This document shows, in pieces, positions 41,401 through 44,481 of a stretch of DNA of 44,481 nt (the stretch's first letter is position 1; each line of letters starts with the position of its first letter). The notes beneath the pieces are model-generated. The model did no database searches. It had not been told where the DNA came from and saw only the letters and a list, made by a program, of their open reading frames with translations. The position numbers were made by a program, and so were the translations under genes. Location of the stretch: positions 1 through 44,481 of the forward strand of contig DATAWZ010000129.1 of NCBI GenBank assembly GCA_036266975.1, given 5' to 3'. The stretch comes from DATAWZ01 sp036266975. GTDB taxonomy: Bacteria; Actinomycetota; Thermoleophilia; Solirubrobacterales; Solirubrobacteraceae.

Positions 41401-41937
41401 GTGAGCGGCGCGACGCCGGAGCCGGTCGACGGCGAGACGGTCTTCGATGGGGAGATCTTCACCGTGCGCCGCGAGCGCTTCCGTCACCCCGACGGCACGG
41501 TCGTCACGCGCGAGATCGTGCGCCACGGCGGCGCGGTGGGGATCCTCGCGCTCGACGATCGGCACGTGTGGCTCGTGCGCCAGCCGCGCGAGGCGATCGG
41601 CTCGCCCGACCTGCTGGAGATCCCCGCCGGGCGCCGCGACCGCCCCGGCGAAGAGCCGTTGGCCACGGCGCAGCGCGAGCTCGCCGAGGAGATCGGCCGC
41701 GGCGCGCGCCACTGGGAGGAGCTCGTGCGCTACTGGACCGGCGCGGGCTTCACCGACGAGCAGGTGCTCATCTACCTCGCCACCGACCTGTTCGAGCAGC
41801 ACGCCGACTCCGGCGAGGACGAGCGGATCGAGATCGTTCCCTGGCCGCTCGAGCGGCTGGAGGAGGCGATCGCCGCCACGCGCGATGCCAAGACACTGAT
41901 CGCTCTGCTCGAGCTTGCGCGCCGGCGAGCGACGTGA
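41401..41937 (+). CDS. Nudix hydrolase, ADP-ribose pyrophosphatase-like
   Basis: A 178-aa protein with an ADPRP-type N-terminal dimerisation segment (GEIFTVRRERFRHPDG) and Nudix box G78 to G99: GRRDRPGEEPLATAQ then RELAEEIG, with E93, E96 and E97 as metal ligands. The Gly-to-Glu spacing has one more residue than the textbook box, as often seen in ADP-ribose pyrophosphatases. GTG start. It sits between the M20 peptidase and xerD, as in many Gram-positive genomes. Confidence 0.9.
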   Translation: MSGATPEPVDGETVFDGEIFTVRRERFRHPDGTVVTREIVRHGGAVGILALDDRHVWLVRQPREAIGSPDLLEIPAGRRDRPGEEPLATAQRELAEEIGRGARHWEELVRYWTGAGFTDEQVLIYLATDLFEQHADSGEDERIEIVPWPLERLEEAIAATRDAKTLIALLELARRRAT

Positions 41938-41990
41938 GCGCGGGGTAAGCGCCGGCAGGAGGGCACGGGGACCCGTCGAAGGGGGAAGGG

Positions 41991-42926
41991 ATGTCGCTCC
42001 TGGCCCCCTCCGATCGTGAGCTCGAGCCGCTCATCCTCGACTTCCTGGCCTACCTGGAGCTCGAGCGCGGGCTCTCGCGCAACACGCTGGAGGCCTACCG
42101 AACCGACCTGCTCCAGTTCGGCGCCTTCCTGGGCCGGACCGGCGTGGGCCCGCTCGAGGCGCGGCACGGCGACCTGGCCGGGTTCCTGTCCGAGCTCGCC
42201 GCCGGGACCCCCGAGCGCGCGCCGGCGAGCGCGGCCACGCTGCAGCGCAAGACCGCCTGCCTGCGCTCCTTCTACCGGCACCTGCGGCGCGAGGCGATCA
42301 TCACCCACGACCCGACCGCGGACCTGCACGGCCCGCGCCGGGTGCAGCGCCTGCCCAAGGTCCTCACCCGCGAGGAGGTCATGCGACTGCTCGAGCAGCC
42401 GCGCGGGACCGAGCCGCCGGCGCTGCGCGACCGGGCGCTGCTCGAGCTGATGTACGCGTGCGGCCTGCGCGCCTCGGAGGCGATCGGGCTGCTGGTGAGC
42501 GACCTCGATCCCGGCGAGGGGATCCTGCGCGCCCGCGGCAAGGGGGAGAAGGAGCGACTCGTGCCGGTCGGGCGCACCGCGCTGGCCGCCGTCGACGCCT
42601 ACCTCGCGCGCGGGCGGCCGGTGATGGTCGGGCTGCGCAACGAGAGCCACCTGTTCGTCAACCAGCGCGGACGGGGGCTCACTCGCCAGGGCCTGTACAA
42701 GATCGTCCAGGGCCACGCTCGCACCGCCGGCCTCGCCGAGCGCATGAGCCCGCACACGCTGCGCCACACGTTCGCGACCCACCTGCTCGCCGGCGGCTGT
42801 GACCTGCGCTCCCTGCAGGAGATGCTCGGTCACGCCGACCTGGCCACCACCCAGCTCTACACCCACCTGTCGGCCGAGCGGCTGAAGGACGCCTACTTCC
42901 GCGCGCACCCGCGCGCGGTGCGCTGA
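41991..42926 (+). CDS. xerD: Site-specific tyrosine recombinase XerD
   Basis: Resolves chromosome dimers at dif together with XerC. It is 311 aa. The N-terminal SAM-like core-binding domain (about 14-105) is followed by a catalytic domain with R160 (CGLRASE), K184 (GKGEK), H255 and R258 (HTLRHTFATHLL), H281 (LGHADLATT) and nucleophile Y290 (QLYTH). The length and all six residues match XerD; nothing suggests a phage integrase. ATG 41991 has GGGGGAAGGG just upstream. Confidence 0.94.
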   Translation: MSLLAPSDRELEPLILDFLAYLELERGLSRNTLEAYRTDLLQFGAFLGRTGVGPLEARHGDLAGFLSELAAGTPERAPASAATLQRKTACLRSFYRHLRREAIITHDPTADLHGPRRVQRLPKVLTREEVMRLLEQPRGTEPPALRDRALLELMYACGLRASEAIGLLVSDLDPGEGILRARGKGEKERLVPVGRTALAAVDAYLARGRPVMVGLRNESHLFVNQRGRGLTRQGLYKIVQGHARTAGLAERMSPHTLRHTFATHLLAGGCDLRSLQEMLGHADLATTQLYTHLSAERLKDAYFRAHPRAVR

Positions 42927-42959
42927 CACCCCCCGGCGCGGCCGCTAGCGTCTGGCGGG

Positions 42960-43601
42960 GTGATCCGCTCCTCGCTGTCCTCCCGGAGGTTCTCGCGTCC
43001 TCCGCGCCTGCCGCAGGCGCGGCGCCCGTCCGCGCGCGCCGTCGGCGTGATCGCCGTGCTCGTGTTGATCGGCATCGCCGCGCTGATCGGCTCGGACTAT
43101 CCGCGCGAGCGCGCGCCGGCCATCTCGGCGCCACCGAGCCCCGCCGAGTTCGGCTTTCAGCGCTTCAGCTCCGCCGGCCTGAGCCTGTACGCCCCACTGA
43201 ACTGGCACCTCACGCCAGCCGCGCCGCCCGAGGTCGAGACGATGACCGCCGGGCCGGGCATCGTCGCCATCTGGCGCTACCCGCGAACCCAGCCGCTGCC
43301 CCGCAGCGCCGCCGCCCTCGACCTCGCCCGCAACGCGCTCTCGCACGCCGTGGTGCAGCGCGACCCGACCGTCCGGATCTCCCGCGACGACATCACCCGC
43401 ATCAACCACCGACACGCGATCATGCTGCTCGCCCGCGAGGGGATCGCCGGCCAGGTGCGCGACGTGCGCTCGGCGCACATCTTCGCCGAGCACAGCGAGT
43501 ACGTGATCGACATGATCTCCCCGCCTGCGTCCTTCCCGCGCCTGGACCGCACGCTGTTCCTGCCGCTGCTGCGCACCGTGCGCTTCTTCACCTCGCAGTG
43601 A
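42960..43601 (+). CDS. Unknown membrane-anchored protein
   Basis: A 213-aa protein. A basic N-terminus and a single membrane helix (about 27-44) are followed by an extracytoplasmic domain with FSSAGLSLYAPLNWHLTPA and repeated Arg/His-rich strands. The pattern YAPLNW resembles small surface domains of unknown function. The GTG start follows TAGCGT (42946-42951) by 8 bases, so it is probably leaderless. No Cys, no lipobox. Not recognised. Confidence 0.75.
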   Translation: MIRSSLSSRRFSRPPRLPQARRPSARAVGVIAVLVLIGIAALIGSDYPRERAPAISAPPSPAEFGFQRFSSAGLSLYAPLNWHLTPAAPPEVETMTAGPGIVAIWRYPRTQPLPRSAAALDLARNALSHAVVQRDPTVRISRDDITRINHRHAIMLLAREGIAGQVRDVRSAHIFAEHSEYVIDMISPPASFPRLDRTLFLPLLRTVRFFTSQ

Positions 43602-43614
43602 GCGGCCGACCCGC

Positions 43615-43630
43615 CCGGTGACTGCACCGG
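43615..43630. terminator. Hairpin between convergent genes
   Basis: CCGGTG-ACTG-CACCGG (43615-43630) lies in the 54-base gap between the plus-strand unknown and the minus-strand RTX-like gene. A wider GCGGCCG/CGGCCGC pairing is also possible. It can serve both directions. Confidence 0.5.
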
Positions 43631-43655
43631 CCGCGCTCGGGCGCCGCCCGGGGCG

Positions 43656-44294
43656 CTACGCCTCAAACCCCAAAATCGAGACGTCGCTGCACCCGACCAG
43701 CCGATAGTGGCGATTGCGCGCGAGGGCACGCATCACGAGCGTCTTGTGGCCCGGCCCGTTGCGGTGGACCGCGCCGTGGCCGTAGACGAGCATCACGTGG
43801 TCCTCGCCGGCGCCGGTCCAGATGTCGTTGGTGCCGTGGCCGGAGTAGATCCAGTCGTTGCCCGGCCCGCCGTAGAGGTGGTTGATCTGGGTCACCGGCT
43901 GGCCGGTCGGGTGGAAGTCGCCCCACATGACGTCGCCGACCGGCCCAGCGTGGATCACGTTGTCGCCGTTGCCGCCGAGCAGCTCGTTGTGGCCGATGTC
44001 GGCCGGGACGAGGTCGACCGCGGCGGCCTTGGCCCCGAGCTGGGCGAGCGGGACGAAGTCGGTGCCCCCGCCGCAGGCGGTGCCCTGCTGCTGGCCGTTG
44101 CAGGAGTAGCTGGGGTCGGCGCCGTCGAAGGGGTCATGACCCGGCCGACCGTCGAGCGGGCGCGACTGGTTGTCCTTGTTCATCAGCAGCATGCCGGTGA
44201 TCGGCGGCCAGCCGGCGTGGCTGGCCTGCGCGGTGTGGGCGGCCGGAGCCGGCGCGGCGAGCAGGGCGGCGGTGAGCGGGGCCAGGGAGCGCAT
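43656..44294 (-). CDS. Secreted RTX-like (hemolysin-type Ca-binding repeat) protein
   Basis: A 212-aa exported protein. Signal peptide MRSLAPLTAALLAAPAPAAH. The central and C-terminal parts carry nonapeptide-like repeats: GGNGDNVIHAG, GGPGNDWIYSG and GHGTNDIWTGAG, the form that builds a Ca-binding beta-roll. Three Cys lie in SYSCNGQQQGTACGGG and VGCSDVS. I chose ATG 44294 for its clean signal peptide; the open frame continues upstream through the terminal repeat to 44453, but that part is repeat-derived. Function unknown; surface or biofilm matrix binding is possible. Confidence 0.8.
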   Translation of the reverse strand: MRSLAPLTAALLAAPAPAAHTAQASHAGWPPITGMLLMNKDNQSRPLDGRPGHDPFDGADPSYSCNGQQQGTACGGGTDFVPLAQLGAKAAAVDLVPADIGHNELLGGNGDNVIHAGPVGDVMWGDFHPTGQPVTQINHLYGGPGNDWIYSGHGTNDIWTGAGEDHVMLVYGHGAVHRNGPGHKTLVMRALARNRHYRLVGCSDVSILGFEA

Positions 44295-44339
44295 CCACGC
44301 TTGGATCGGCTCGCCGCGCCGGAGCGCAAGCGGGCCGAA

Positions 44340-44481
44340 ACTAGTGGCACCTCCGGTAAATCCGCTCCCGCTTCGCGGCTGCAAATCTTCGCCTGGCGGC
44401 GTCCTCGGGAGCCGAAATAGCGCTGCTATTCCGGCTCCCTGCGTCCTGGCCATGCTCGATTTTCGCTCGCGAATCGACGAT
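44340..44481 (-). repeat. Right copy of the 142-bp repeat, inverted relative to the left end
   Basis: The reverse complement of this stretch matches 1-142 at 139 of 142 bases, including the 15-pair apical stem. The copy begins right at ACTAGT and runs to the last base. The gap 44295-44339 before it must hold the promoter of the RTX-like gene; nothing clear is visible. Confidence 0.9.

Noticed and set aside
41991..42926. Tyrosine recombinase as a sign of a mobile island.
   Set aside because: Length, residues and neighbours (Nudix gene upstream, after pyrG and the M20 peptidase) fit the housekeeping XerD.
1..44481. Transposon, integrative element or linear plasmid bounded by terminal inverted repeats.
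   Set aside because: The interior is conserved housekeeping chromosome and no transposase or telomere-type gene is present.

Overview
The window is high-GC bacterial chromosomal DNA. It is densely packed, with many GTG starts and many 4-base ATGA/GTGA stop-start overlaps. The order aroC, aroKB, aroQ, pepP, efp, nusB, xseB, prenyl synthase, dxs, tlyA, nadK, recN, pyrG, M20 peptidase, Nudix, xerD is a housekeeping backbone known from Gram-positive bacteria. Together with base composition, Thermoleophilia-like type IV pilus genes and a fused shikimate kinase/dehydroquinate synthase, this suggests a deep-branching actinobacterium, perhaps Solirubrobacterales. That placement is inference. No rRNA, tRNA, CRISPR array or transposase was seen.

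Layout. Positions 1-298 hold two copies of a foldback repeat, and the first returns inverted at 44340-44481. Positions 299-3062 (minus) carry a GT39-type membrane glycosyltransferase followed by an OmpR-type response regulator. Positions 3147-14256 (plus) are a type IV pilus locus. It contains a small Cys-rich protein, two paralogous pilins (the second behind a cyclic-di-GMP-I riboswitch), a membrane glycosyltransferase with a PepSY-like ectodomain, prepilin peptidase, three minor pilins, and pilM, pilN, pilO plus a PilP-position protein. Several of these genes sit directly behind GCCGATA boxes resembling sigma-28/WhiG promoters. Positions 14301-20004 carry chorismate-pathway genes, a secreted SGNH protein and pepP.

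Positions 19896-29434 are an envelope-glycan block: four GT-C-like membrane proteins in one minus-strand operon, an 88-residue unknown on the plus strand, and a translationally coupled GH79-like/GH76 hydrolase pair on the minus strand. This block separates pepP from efp, which are neighbours in many Gram-positive genomes. A 73-bp tandem repeat lies just upstream of efp. Positions 29860-34000 are the efp-nusB-xseB-prenyl synthase-dxs run. A secreted collagen-like protein with a strong terminator follows, then tlyA-nadK-recN-pyrG-M20 peptidase-Nudix-xerD, a membrane-anchored unknown and a secreted RTX-like protein on the minus strand.

How it fits together. The pilus block looks like a c-di-GMP-responsive surface fibre system with its own processing peptidase, a minor-pilin set and the inner-membrane PilMNO platform. 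PilB, PilC and PilT are not in the window. The glycosyltransferases and hydrolases probably build or remodel surface glycans, and one may decorate pilin. The most unusual items are the terminal repeat family (constant flanks, different but self-complementary apical stems), the riboswitch/sigma-28-like wiring of the pilus genes, the 32-bp foldback before pilD and the tandem repeat before efp.
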